From: Adiantum capillus-veneris
Taxonomy: Eukaryota > Streptophyta > Polypodiopsida > Polypodiales > Pteridaceae
DNA length: 64,000 bases
Reading direction: 5' to 3'
NCBI GenBank assembly: GCA_014529385.2
Contig: CM043952.1
Location: 52,746,619 to 52,810,618 of the forward strand
Shown here: piece after piece, positions 35,619 to 47,479 of the stretch
How the letters are laid out: each line of letters opens with the position of its first letter
Numbering within the stretch: the stretch's first letter is position 1
Made by a program: the position numbers and the translations under genes
Notes under the pieces: model-generated
What the model saw: only the letters and a program-made list of their open reading frames with translations
What the model was told of the DNA's origin: nothing
The model's database searches: none

Positions 35619-37993
35619 TGCTCGGGCTGCTTTGAAATGTATCGGCGATGATCAAGCAAACACAACTATATATTTAAGAAAGAGAGAGAAAGGGGGAGGG
35701 GGTGCTTGTTGCATTAATACCTTCTTACAAATCTGTCATGACAAATCAAAGTGAGATTAGTACTTGTTCAACATAGCTTGCGGAAATTTCACCACAACAC
35801 ATCACTAGAAAAGCCACCCCAATCACTGTCTTAAGGCCAGGGGAGTCCTCTCCACCCTGTCGCCCTCTTACAGTATGTGGGATTTATGGCTAGATTGATG
35901 ACAACACCAGAGACAAGCTATCAAGATCTTAAAAAAAACCAAGACACTTACGCATCATTGTTGTCCATTACTTCACGTTGGAAGGGAGACAAAATATCCA
36001 AGATTAGTCCAAATCCACCCTCCTTGATTCAGCGAATGTTGGGCTTACACTAGTAGGAGAAATGATAGATTTCCTACTCTCAATTGAATGATCACTCTCT
36101 CTCTTACAATGGCATAGATTTCCCTTGCTAATCCCCTATTACAACACATGCACATGCATAAGACAATGAGCTTCCACTCAAGAGCTCCTTCTAGAGAGGT
36201 TGAGCTTGGCTTCTCAAGCTATAGCATAGTGCTCTTGCTTATGGCTTCCCCTTTGTGCTAGCTACACCCTCCTTTTATAGCAATTTTGAAGGCTAGGGTT
36301 ACTCCTCTAACCATGGTTGGGTTAGATTTTCATCAATTTATCTAATTTCTTTTGCTTGGAATTATCAAGAAGTTGGTGAGGAAAGAGAGAGGAGAGAAAT
36401 GGAGGTGATAGGACTTTTCATAGTGGGTTAGTGTTAGTAGAGTTAGTATTAATTTACAAAGGGAATTGGATATTTACAATGGGAGTATCCATGTAGGATA
36501 CAAATAAGGAAGAAAAAAACTCTTAAGAGGTAAGAAAAGGTGGCTTTCTTACAAGGTTGATGCTCCAAGTGTCTTGAGTAGGGCCGATTTTGACGCTTGT
36601 TGACGGTCCACTAGCTTTGACGGTACATTTCTTCTCCACTCTTGACCTTCCTTGAGAGACAAGGTAATTGAAGCTGAGTAATCAACCACCATGATGCTGT
36701 CTTTTAAGAGAAGAGGATGAATTTTGTGGTTTTTTTATAGATATGGGTAAATTGGAGGAGGAAAAATGAGACTAGGTGGTCAATTTTTGAATGGAATTGT
36801 GTGTGGGAGGTATGAGTTCACCATGGTTTCTCTTATTCTTCAAGGTTGAGGAGAAGGTGAGTAGTGTGCAGAGAGGAGTGGTGAGAAAGATGGGGATGAT
36901 GAGTGGAGAAGTGTGTGTGAAAGAGGAAAATGATAAAGTGGAAGAGAGAGTGTGGCTGCATAGCATGGGAAAACTGGGGTCCACTAAAAAAATCATAGCT
37001 CACAGCTCGTAGCTCAAAAAAATATGAAAAAATTTGAGGCAAAAGTTCAGCCCACGAGCTACAACCTTTGTTTGTATTACCTTTTCAAATTCGGAGAGCA
37101 AGTGGACTTTAAAAATTCAGCAAAACCGACCGTTTTTTTCCACTGCAAGGTCCTTGTGGGGTCCTTCTTTGGATGATTCTTTTGAATACCTCCAAGAGTG
37201 AGCCCTCCATAGTGCATGTATGCATGCCACCTACCCTTGACCTTATTTGGTAGGTCTATAATTGAAGATGTTGTTGAGATTAGGATATAAGTGAATAGTA
37301 CAACTAAGAAAATCAAATATTGAGGGGTCTAAAAAATATGTACATGTCAAATATAAATAATATAGGTGGAAAAATATAAAGGGGTCAAAATAAATCTCTC
37401 TCATTATAAGTCTACCATAAAAAGATGAATAATTTTGGTGGTCTAATTTATGAGAGTAATAGAGAATATATGTAGGAAGGAAAAAATCACAATAGTGAAA
37501 AAAATATACACATAAATAGAACTAGTTTTTTTGGATTTTTGTTGGGATGGAGTTACACAAAATATAAGAGAAGCTTACATGAAAATATTTCTATATGGAA
37601 TAAAGAGTATGAAAAATGGTAAGAAAAAATTGTGGTAATGGTGAGGCAATGTACAGAGCATAAATAACACACACCTAGGTAGAAATATTTAAATAAATAC
37701 CAAAATAATTATGAAAAAATCTTTTATTTAGGCCCTATATACAAAGAAATATTTACATATGCATGGGCCATAATATACTTATATTTTTTATTTTTTTTAT
37801 TTTTTATTTTTTTGGCTCAACTAGCCCAATGACTAGCTAATTGAGGGTTTTTGAAGAAGATATGGGAAAAGTCCCGTGTCTCACGCACGCCTATGTACAG
37901 TGAAATGGTAGGGATAGCCACAGTGTTTGGGTGATTTTGGTAGGGTGAGGTAACTCATTGTGGCAATTACAAAGAGCCGAAAAACGGCTATCA
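35388..37993 (-). repeat. Ty3 5' LTR (right copy, inner end missing)
   Basis: About 2606 bp, almost identical to the left LTR from 27102 to 29703. Similarity stops at GCACAACAC (35387-35395), so the last 86 bp of the LTR in transcription direction are missing. No tRNA-primer binding site is found next to the junction; the sequence passes straight into the small ORF. Confidence 0.9.
35666..35675 (-). promoter_or_regulatory. TATA-like box in the 5' LTR
   Basis: Minus strand AAATATATAG, followed downstream by a CT-rich stretch (GA tract 35577-35616 on the plus strand) like a transcribed leader. The same box is at 27376-27385 in the other LTR. Position fits an LTR promoter reading toward gag. 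Confidence 0.45.
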
Positions 37994-37997
37994 CTAG

Positions 37998-38376
37998 CAA
38001 GAAACAACGTTGTGTTGTAGTTTCTACGACTGAGTCAGAATATGTTGCGGCATCACTTGCATCTCGTGAGTTGATTTGGCTTCGACAAATGCTAGTTGAT
38101 ATTGGTCACTCTCCTCTTTCTAGTACACCCTTGCGGTGTGACAACCAAAGTGCTATTAGTCTTGCAAAAGACTATGTTCAACATAATACGTCAAAGCACA
38201 TTGCTGTCCATTATCATTATGTCAGGTATGAAGTACGCAAAGGAACCATTATGGTAGAACAATGTCCAAGTGACCAGATGATTGCAGACATTTTGACCAA
38301 AGGCCTCAGCGAGTTACGTTTCATCCTCTTGCGCTCGGAGCTTGGAGTTGCTTCGACCTCACTCTCTCTAGATTAG
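37998..38376 (+). pseudogene. Ty1/Copia RNase H C-terminus (3' segment)
   Basis: Continuation of the Copia polyprotein after the nested Ty3 element. CAAGAAACAACG (KKQR) directly continues the WTS interrupted at 27010-27015. RNase H residues seen are the Glu in STTESEYVAA, the Asp in RCDNQSAISLAKD, the conserved SKHIAVHYHYVR and MIADILTKGL at the end. The stop is TAG at 38374-38376. The fragment cannot be translated as part of the polyprotein unless the 11-kb insert is removed. Confidence 0.93.
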
Positions 38377-38614
38377 CTTCTTTGCTATTGTAATAGCTTT
38401 GTACATATGACATTGTAATCTTTTAGGTACCATGCACTATGCACACTCCACATTTGCACATTGTGATCTCTAAATCACTTGAATATTTGTACATAGATGC
38501 ACAATTCACTTTCACATCATCATCGTTGGTTTATATTTTCACATTGTATAGGGGCTTGGGTTTTTCCCTTGAACTCCCCAAGGGTTTTTTCATCCAAAGC
38601 TAGAGACCTTTGTT

Positions 38615-38767
38615 TGAGTGGGGGTGTTGGAGCTATATATGGCTCACTCTACTCAACTTGGTCTCACCTATATATTTGTATCTTGTCCTCAATATGAATC
38701 AGTCTTTGGGAGCGTATATGGTGTGTCTCTTGTCTCGTCTCTCTCTCTTTCTCTCTACATCTCAACA
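38615..38767 (+). mobile_element. Copia 3' LTR (143 bp) with polypurine tract
   Basis: The polypurine tract GAGTGGGGG just precedes TGTTGGAGC at 38625. The LTR runs to CTCTACATCTCAACA, ending 38767 (TG...CA, 143 bp). Its length, ends and CT-rich tail match the 142-bp LTRs of the non-coding element at 39340-41687. Upstream, GGGTTTTTCCCTTGA and CCAAGGGTTTTTTCATCCA are also shared with that element. I could not find a matching 5' LTR or primer site upstream of gag (22800-23203), so the left end of this Copia is lost or too diverged. Confidence 0.75.
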
Positions 38768-39334
38768 TCTAGACCATTGTACAAGCTCAAAACTAGGGCT
38801 TTTGGAAACTTGTACATGTTTTTGGTGTGTATCCTTAAAAGAGACTCAAAATCTTAAGACAAAGTGTTGTGAGATGATATATGTTTTTTATTGTGTATAG
38901 TATTTTGATGTCTTTGTTTTGGATTAGGTTTTCTGTGTCGTTAGAAAGGCTCTAAATATAAAGTAAAAAAATCACAAAATTGGTTTTGATTGCAAAGCTT
39001 GAAATCAAAAGCTTGCAAATAAAACACACTCGAATACAGCTGTCCCAAAGCCTCTACACTCAAGACCTTCACTCTAGATCTATCTACAAAAAATGTATAT
39101 GAAGACATAGAAAAATTTCCAAAGTACCCAAAACGAAAATCTTTGAGTACCTATGCATAGCTTATGTTTCCATGATTCTAATGACTACTTGGACGCAAAA
39201 AATAAAAATCATTTGTTATACTTACGGCCACCAATAGCTCGCAGATGTGCAAGCGTGTTTGCTCCGTCTCGCGCAGAATGCTTGGTGTTGGTACGTAGCT
39301 CTTGACGAGCCTAGCATGATGGTGTATTCAGAGC
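38768..39334. other. spacer between two LTR elements
   Basis: AT-rich, no gene. It starts TCTAG right after the Copia LTR. Confidence 0.5.
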
Positions 39335-40149
39335 TCCAATGTTGAGAGAGAAAGAGAGAGCACAGAAATAGAACCCCAAAGTGTGTAGAATACACACATG
39401 AGATGATGTATATATAGAGGGGACCTGGGTGCCATATATAGAGAATCCATATATTGAGTAGCTTCACATATAGGCTCAACACCCCCGTTGAAATAAGGGT
39501 CCCTAACTGTGGATGAAAAAACCCTTGGGGGATCAAGGGAAAAACCCACAGCTCTATATACACCCACCGTTATATTATAAAAATCATTGAATAGACAAAA
39601 GTTCATGAAGAGTTACATCACTCTTTTTACAATGAATATTTTATGAGGAGCTACATCACTCCTTTTACAATGAATGTTTTATGAGGAGTTACATTACTCC
39701 TATCCTATCAAATACAATAATGAATACAAAGGTTAAATGAAGAGGTGTAAACGCTATCTATTAGCTCGTAATCAGAAGTGTCTCCAAGAATCTGCTGTGT
39801 AGCTTGTCATCACTATCGCATCACCAAACATATCTTCATGTTGTCATCAATATGGCATCACCAAACATGTCTTCATAAATCTTTTATTGTCACCAAGTTT
39901 TTCATCATGAAATCAATTCTTTGATCAATCCTACATAGATCATAGACTCAAAAAACATAGTCATGAAAATTATTAGCATCGTTAGTGAAATAATTACATT
40001 CACAATGCCATAAGAGATGGTTCGCGACGCCACTCTTTTGACGACATGTATACGCACGACAACATATGTGGACATAAAGTATGAACATAAAAATTACAAG
40101 ATGCATGATACGTGATGCAAATGACATGTGTATATACTACATAAAATGA

Positions 40150-40545
40150 CATTTATCAATGTAGTGATATCAATGAGTATCATCAAAGTATTAACAAAAT
40201 ATCATCATTGTATCAATAAAAATCATCATGGTATCAACGAAAAGAATCATAGAATAATTGTTGTATCAACAAAACAACGTCATGGCATCACCGAGAATAA
40301 CCATGGTATCAACGAAACAACATCATGATATCACTGAGAATAATCATTGTACCAACGAAACAACATCATGGTATCACCGAGAATAATCATTGTATCAACG
40401 AAACAACGTCATGGTATCACCGAGAATAACCACGGTATCAATGAAACAACATCATGGTATCACCGAGAATAACCATGGAATCAACGAAGTATCATCATGG
40501 CATCACCGAGAATAACCATCGTATCAACGAAAATCACCATGACCA
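40150..40545. repeat. 43-bp minisatellite inside the non-autonomous element
   Basis: Imperfect units of about 43 bp such as ATGGTATCACCGAGAATAAC plus ATGGTATCAACGAAACAACA. Six to seven are clear from 40284 on; earlier units are more diverged. Each unit is itself a doubled ATGGTATCA half-unit. Confidence 0.85.
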
Positions 40546-40649
40546 AAGTACTAACAAAACATCATCATGGTACCACGGCTCGACTGAATTGGAACGATAT
40601 GTAACTGGCTTCTACAGCAAAGTTATGTCAGTAACAAATATATGATTGA

Positions 40650-41530
40650 TGAAGAGAAAATATAATTGAGGATTTTTCTATTATGAGGAAAATCAAAAGC
40701 AAAAAGTAAAATTTGCTTTTCAAACATATTCGCAGTACAAGAACGATAACCCAAAATCGGTGCACAATTTAGAGAAACTTTCTTCTGCAAAGTTATACAC
40801 CACATCGATTCCAATGGCTCAAGTAAATAGTTTCTACAAAATCATTTGCAATTAGCAGAAAAATAAAATAAAAACCAAAAACAAAAGTTGCTTCTCAGAC
40901 ATGTACGCAGTCCGCAAACGATAACTAAAATTAATGCGCAGAATTTGAAAAAACTTCCTTCTGCATAGTTGTAGACAATATTGATTTGAGTGTCTCCACA
41001 GGCTGTTTCTGCAAAATTGTTCTCAATTAGGAGAAAAAACAAAAAAAAAAACAAAAGTTGCTTTTCAGGCATGTACGCAGTCCGTCAACAATAACTCAAA
41101 ATCCATGACGAATTTGAAAAAACTTCCTTCTGCGAAGTTGTAGACCACATCGATTCCAGTGTCTTCCTTAGATAGTTTTTGCAAAATCATTTTCAATTAA
41201 GAGAAAAATCAAAAACATAAAACAAAAGTTTCTTTTCAGGCATCTATGCAATCCGCGAATGATAACTCAAAATCAGTGCAGAATTTGGAAAAACTTCCTT
41301 CTGCAAAGTTGTAGACCACATCGATTCTCGTGACGCTAGCGGGTAGTTTCTACAGAATTGTTTTCAATTAGCAAACAAATTAAAAATAAAAAGCGGAAGT
41401 TTCTTTTTAGGTATGTACGCAGTCTGCGAGTGATAACTCAAAATCGGTGCAGAATTTCTACAAACTTTCTTCTGCGAGTAGTTTTTGCAAAATCGTTTTT
41501 GATCAGGAGAAAAATCAAAAGCAAAAACGT
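40650..41530. repeat. 170-175-bp tandem array (5 units) inside the non-autonomous element
   Basis: The landmark ATGTACGCAGTCCG or variants occurs at 40726, 40901, 41071, 41242 and 41413, with spacings of 175, 170, 171 and 171 bp. Units share AACTCAAAATCGGTGCAGAA and an AACTTCCTTCTGC segment. The array directly abuts the primer-binding site at 41534. Confidence 0.9.
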
Positions 41531-41725
41531 ATTGCTCTGAAACCATGTTGAGAGAGAAAGAGAGAGCATAGAAATAGAACCCCAAAGTGTGTAGAATACA
41601 CACATGAGATGATGTATATATAGAGGGGACCTGGGTGCCATATATAGAGAAGCCATATATTGAGTAGCTTCACATATAAGCTCAACATCCAATACTATGA
41701 GAAAGTGGGGAGTAGCGCCAGGATG

Positions 41726-41728
<3 letters not shown>

Positions 41729-41791
<63 letters not shown>
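41729..41791. repeat. (CT)n(CA)n microsatellite
   Basis: CT run 41729-41762 joined to CA run 41763-41791. Confidence 0.95.
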
Positions 41792-41793
<2 letters not shown>

Positions 41794-42039
41794 GACGACA
41801 ACTCAAAACTTGATGATGATCAAATTTCTTCTTAGAAAATGACCTAGGTACCTTATATAATAAGGCTACCATAGGTTAAACCTAAAATAGAGTTGAAGGG
41901 GTAAAATGGCTTTATATGTACAATATGAAAGTGGCATTGCACCCCGTATTCTGTAATAACACTAACGACTCATTACAAGTGATGTTTTTAACCATAATCT
42001 GTAGCATTTCATAACTCTCAAAAAACAAGGCTTTGCTGA

Positions 42040-43290
42040 GTTAGGTTGTGATGTTGAACCACAAGTAAAAAAAAACTCCAAGAAATTGAAAAGGCAAGGT
42101 AGTGGCCCATTTATCATCACCTAGTGGTGATGAACAACTTGCAACATTGGAGGGAGAGGAGATGCCAAATTGGATCAATGGTTGCATACTAAAGAAATAC
42201 CATATACCTCTCACTACTGACATGCTGAAAAGATACATGTGGGAAATAAAAAGAAGCAGAAAGCTCAAGCCATTTGAGACCAAGCAAAGGAGGAAGCAAA
42301 GTTATGGATTCTAAAGTGCAAGGAGAAATATAATATTGCTCCAATTTGACAACTAGAACCACCATCTCCTCTCCATTGAAAAAGTCCAAATAGAGTAGGG
42401 TGGTCTTGAAGGTCTGGATGTACGCATCAATGTCCAACTTGCCAATGGAAAAACAAAAAGATAACTTGTGGATATTGGAGCACGTGTTAATGCCATGCCT
42501 TATTCTAATTACTTCAACCTATCAATTTCCATAATAGAAGCAGCAAAGATTGAGCTTAGGGCAGCTTACAAAGGAACATGTTCATTTTGGAACAAGCCAA
42601 TGTATCAATCAACATTGATGGTAACCACTGCTCTCATCAATTCCACATTATGGAAAATACAAATCGTAATGAAGAAATCATCTTGGGAGTTTCATGGATG
42701 TTCACCTACAAAGCAGTTTCATATTGGTAAGATGAAACTCTCAAAGACAACCTCAAGGGCACATCATATGTCACACCCTTGGCACAAACAAATCACATTT
42801 GGAATGTACAGTCCAAGCCAGAGGAGCCACAACCCACCATCAAGCCACGACACTCTCCAAACATTTACAAGAGACAAGTCAAACAAGTCTAGTTAAAGAA
42901 ATAAAATTTGAAAACCAAGCCAAAGAAAATATGGATACCCAAAGAATTACCCTCCAATTAGACTTCCAAATCAACCAAGACAAAATTCCAAGGAGCCAGA
43001 ACCCCTCAAAGTAAGCCAAAAAAGTGGACGAGATTCAAACAACAATCGAATGCTTCCTCCAATTCACCCAATTACCCAAATTCACATCAAAGAGGCCAAA
43101 AATGCACAATAGATAGCATGGAAATGGATACCCAAACAATCAAACCAACAACCGGCATCTTCAAAGTCTCCAACACCAATCTTCAAGTGGGCATCCAAAG
43201 CTAAGCTAAGCCAAATCAACAACCCGACAATGGTACTCACTAAACCAACCATTAAGGAACGGGCGATTTAACTTCAAAGACGTTTGTTCA
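42040..43290 (+). pseudogene. degraded retrotransposon-like gag/protease fragment
   Basis: Plus-strand protein-like pieces in changing frames. In 42102-42360 a Lys-rich stretch includes KCKEKYNIAPI. In 42468-42700, VDIGARVNAMPYSNYF resembles the retropepsin active site (D-T/S-G-A followed by a hydrophobic patch), with Ile replacing Thr/Ser. The remainder (42700-43290) is Pro/Thr/Asn-rich with stops. No reverse transcriptase is present. The assignment rests mainly on this one motif, so confidence is modest. Confidence 0.4.
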
Positions 43291-44230
43291 TTAAACACAA
43301 ATTAGCGTTGCTAGTGGAAACCACTAAATAATCCGTTTAGTACTCACATCTTGCACATCATAGTGTTACGCATTGCATCTCTTTCATAAGCATTATAGGT
43401 CCACATTCCATGGACTTGCATCGACACATTGTTTGCACCCATGCACATTTCCAAAATCTTTGTCTAGGATGACCCAAAATGGGAAGGGGGGAGTAATAGT
43501 AGCTGAAGAAACATATTGCAAGCTCTTATGATGCAAGATGATGAAAGACCATGTGTTAGAGGGGGTCACTGCAACAGACATATATAGAAAATGGGATCTA
43601 GGAGGGCCTCTTTATTTACCAAAGGTCAAGATACAAGGCTTACAAGAGTATCACTCTCATTTGTATGCTTCAAACTCAAAAACTTGATAATGATAAGGGT
43701 CCCTTTCCTCACTTTATGAAAACAATTATACCTAGGACTCTCTTGGTCAGTGGCCAACTTTACAAGATCGGATTCAATTACAGACTTTACAACTCAACTT
43801 TTTAGAGATTGTCCATCTACAATCAAAGACTATCATTCTTAGTCTTTGCACATCCTCATGCAAACTCTTGTCGTCTTCTTTGTAGTGTTTTCATGGTGTC
43901 TTTGATTTGCTTGGGCAACTGTTGGTGGAATAATTGAATTGTATCTTTCTTCAGTAATCCATTGTTCACCTCTCAAGTGTGCAAGTGAGGTAGAATTTTT
44001 CCACCCGTGAATCAATCTCTACCTTTTTTGCTAACTCGTTCAAAGGATTTTTATTAAAGTGCTCTAATAAGCTATATGGCTGGCATGCTGATTTTTTGTC
44101 ATGGGGTTGAAGATGGATTAATCAAGTTCAAAGAACCCTGTCATGGACGCCTCTTCAAATTTTTGCATGTAGTGAGAGGGCAAGAAAATGACATGGACAT
44201 ACAACCCCATGATTATATTTTGGCTTGGAA
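43291..44230. other. anonymous intergenic sequence
   Basis: No convincing coding or repeat structure. Confidence 0.4.
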
Positions 44231-44231
44231 T

Positions 44232-47113
44232 CTATATATCCAAGTTCCAGCATAGACCTCTGCTCCCTTCTATGAATACTTGCCAAGGATGTTCCATTGC
44301 TTCTAAGTCTTCAAATGTTGTGATGCATGTGATGATCATTTTGGCAATTTTTACCAGCATTTGGCATGTCAAATTTGGAACATCCTTCATTTGGTTGATG
44401 ACACCTTGTAAAGTGTTGACCATGTTCTTTTTCAATGGAGGGAAATTACTCATCGGCTTTGTGATTGTCGGGTAGTTGAGAATTGTGGGTATTTTGCTTA
44501 TCCATGCATAGAAATTATGCCAAGATCACCGTCTATTGATAAGGCATAAATTTGAGTCGATCTTGGGAAGTTGTGGCACGTTTTTGTAGTATGTTTCATC
44601 TGTTGGGAACCTATGAAACCATCTTTCCCTCCATAGGGGTTGATTTTCAGGAACAGTTAGTGCATGCTCTACTATTACATGTACCCCCTTGTAGTACCCT
44701 TGGTGATTTTTCTCTAGCGTCAACAACATCTTCCTCTTCCATAAAATGGATTCTTACTTCATTTTTAGTAGAAGAGATATCATTTCATGCCCATGGTTTC
44801 TGATGACTTCATGAGAGGTGATCATCAGAAGTGTAGCCTACTCAAGTACCTTGAGTTCATATTTCATATATTCTTTGTGTGACAAGTTGCGCACTTCTCA
44901 GATCCATCTTTGAATATCCTCCCTCGCATCTGTCTTGTATTCTATATTGTAAACATGCTTGGAAAACCTGCAGGGGGAAGGTTAATGCTCACTTGCTCTT
45001 TTCAAGTTGTTTGTGGGACTTCCACTACTACTGATTGAGCCCTTATGGCACTAATGGCCATATTTTTTGTTGTAGTTCAAGGGCATGTGATGTGCTTTGG
45101 GCCACCAACTCTTCTTTTTTATAGCCAATTGCTCTTTTAGTATCTTGATCTTCTCATCCTTTTTACTTTGAATTGCTTTATGCCCTACAATCACGATTTG
45201 TCAGTCATACTTTCCTTGATCTAAAGCCTCCTTGAGATCTTTGATCTCTTGTAATGTTGACGTAGAAGCAGATGAAGTAGAGGTAGGGGCAGGGATGTCT
45301 TGCATTTCCAAAATTTCAGTGAGTGTGCTCTTGATAACCCCGTATGTCTCTCCTAGCTTGAGATTCCTTTGCCGTTCTTTATCCAACCCCTCTTCCAGCT
45401 ATTGTTGCTCGACTTGTAAGTTGGTGTTTGCCTTGATGAAGTCTTGAGCTTCTTTATAGTAATGAGTATCATATTTTTTCTCCTTTTGAAGTTCATCTTG
45501 TAGCTCCAATTGTATGCTTTGGAGTTCTTCAATCTTGCTTTGCAAACCTTGGTTTTCTTTCTTGTACTTTGCTGCTTCTTCTAAATCCAACTCTCTGAGG
45601 TTGTTGAGATCCCTTTGACACTAGAACTATAGTTTGATATGCTTGAGGTGCTCATCAATGTCAATTGAGTGTATCATCTTCTATTAATTCTTGTTGAGAG
45701 CCCTTTGACGCTATAAATACAATTTGATATGCTTGAGGTGCTCATCAATGTGAATTGAGTGTATCATCTTCTATTAATGCTTATGAGTGGGGAGACAATG
45801 GTTTCTTATCTGATCTGTGAAATCTATTGGAGGTGTCAGCTTCTTCATTTTTGCTTTATGTCTCATCTTTGATCTTTTCTTGTGCTTGTTCTATTATTTT
45901 TGGTGGGGCAAGCTCCTTCTTTTATTGGTCCTGTGTCTTTGTCATGTTCTTGACTGTTGGTGGACTCTTTGTCACTTGCTTTGATGTTTTCTCTTGTATC
46001 TCTTCCTCTTGTATGCCAATCTCTTTGCTTTTAGCTTGTCTAGTAGATTCTTGAGCTGCAAGAGGAGTGGTCGGTTGGTTTGAGAGGGGTGAAGTAATAT
46101 TAGCATGTATCTCCAGGGGCTCCACACCACCCTCCTCTCTGGTATTTTCCTCTTTCCTTTGATTCTTGTCCTCTTTTTGAGAGTTTGAGAATTTGTCAAA
46201 TGATTCAAGATCATCGACTCTCTGCCTTGTAGACTCTTGGTATGCTCTTTGGATAGCTTTTTGCTTGAGCTACTTTTGAATGTATTGCCGCACGGTGCCG
46301 GCAGGCTCCACATTGGCTGTGGTTGTTCTTCTTTTGTACTACTTGATTTTCTCCAGCTGATCTGCCTTTTGTTGTTTGAGTGTTTCATGTTGTTCATATT
46401 CACCTTCATCATCTACCTCAGTTCCCATTAACTTTTTCTACTCCACTATCTTCCTACGGAGTTCCTCTCTTTGTGCTTTTGTGGCTTCCATGGACCTTTG
46501 TGTTTGAGAGTTTAAACTTTATCTCTATGCTCAATAAATTTTATTTTTACTCGCACCTTAAGGATCTTGAATTTATCGTCTTTCTTGTCATCTTGCTCTT
46601 CATCATCTTTATCTTCATCCGTTGTCTAAAATCCTAATGAAGTGTCTCTACTTCTCGGCTTGATTTCCCCACTTAGGTTGATGTCCAAATCCATCTCCTC
46701 ACTCTCAGCCTTCTTATTTTGAAAATTTTGTTGCGTGGTTTCCTTGGTACTTGTACTCCAGATGGTTTGGCCACAGCTCTGACTGCATGCTTGGATTTGT
46801 GTAAAAGATCAAGCTAGGACTCAACTTGTGGTAGTAGCTGATCTATCATTCTCAATGCTTGATATGTGATCCTTGATAGCACAGGTCCACCGCTCATGTG
46901 GGTTTTGTTTATTTCATTGTTCTTGAGATTTGCTTCCACCAAATTTTTTAGTATGTACGTACCTAGATCACAACGGATCATCCCTTGCTCTGAGAATCCA
47001 ATAGCCATCACTACATCAATGTGAAGGTTAGGCTTGGTGTATCCAGGTGACTTTTGGACCTTCAGATGCTGTGAGATGAGAGGTAGTGGTAGTTCTATCT
47101 CTGAGTACACCAA
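44232..47113 (-). pseudogene. degraded coiled-coil coding sequence, family unknown
   Basis: Reading on the minus strand from 47113 down, pieces of one or more proteins appear in changing frames. 47113-46814 is well-mixed (GFSEQGMIRCDLGTYILKNL, then RITYQALRMIDQLLP). 46412-45922 is charged and Gln/Lys/Glu-rich. 45590-45201 is clear heptad-type coiled coil (ENQGLQSKIEELQSIQLELQ, LQEIKDLKEALDQG). 44729-44526 and 44453-44232 have WRERWFHRFPTDETYYKNVP and a helix-rich end. The consistent strand suggests one ancient gene or element gag with many stops. I do not recognise it; a degenerate retrotransposon gag or a repetitive plant gene family are both possible. Confidence 0.35.
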
Positions 47114-47479
47114 ATCCTTGTATGTAAACTTGTGCCCTTATTGCTTGACAAAAGCTTTGTCATTGTCTAAAACTTTGGTCATTAGCTAGAATTTGAGCAC
47201 AAGATCCTCCTCTGACATGTGAGATTTCTTGTTTGATGAAATTTCCACCACTTAGTAGGGTGGGGCTTTCCATTGCTTCTTCGGCCATCTGCAAGGCATT
47301 CTATGATCAAACATTCCAGAGATTAGATCCAAAAATTGGACAGCAAGTTGTCTAGAAAATTCAAAAAATGTAGACTTTGACCATAAATGAAAAATGAATA
47401 TAACTTGATCAAAACAAGTCCAAATTTGTCCAAACTTCACCAATGCAACTAGGGTAGCTAGAGACACTAGGTCAAAAGG

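Larger units (their letters stand above)
27011..37997 (-). mobile_element. Ty3 LTR retrotransposon, Tat-like, nested in the Copia
   Basis: A 10,978-bp element (27016-37993) on the minus strand. Its target duplication is CTAG, or ACTAG if the last LTR base is shared (27011-27015 and 37993-37997). Left LTR is 27016-29703 and right LTR about 35388-37993; internal genes read from 35.4 down to 29.7 kb. Order is possible small ORF, gag, protease, RT, RNase H, second RNase H, integrase. The doubled RNase H is characteristic of the Tat lineage. The LTRs differ at only about a dozen to fifteen positions that I noticed by eye, plus GA-tract length, so the insertion is young, yet the coding region is broken (see gag and pol). 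Confidence 0.93.
39335..41692 (-). mobile_element. complete non-autonomous LTR retrotransposon (2348 bp)
   Basis: The target duplication TCCAA flanks it at 39335-39339 and 41688-41692. The two LTRs are 142 bp: 39340-39481 (3' LTR) and 41546-41687 (5' LTR), TGTTGAGC...CTCTCAACA on the minus strand. Next to the 5' LTR is the primer-binding site TGGTTTCAGAGC (41545-41534), one mismatch from the common plant initiator-Met-tRNA site. Next to the 3' LTR is the PPT CAACGGGGG (39490-39482). All parts needed for replication in trans are present, but there is no gag or pol; the 2.06-kb interior is mostly tandem repeats. It is too long for a typical TRIM. LTR layout and the pre-PPT segment resemble the Copia element ending at 38767. 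Confidence 0.92.

Noticed and set aside
40150-40545. CRISPR-like regularly spaced repeats
   Set aside because: Units are contiguous imperfect 43-bp tandem copies without unique spacers, in a plant retroelement.
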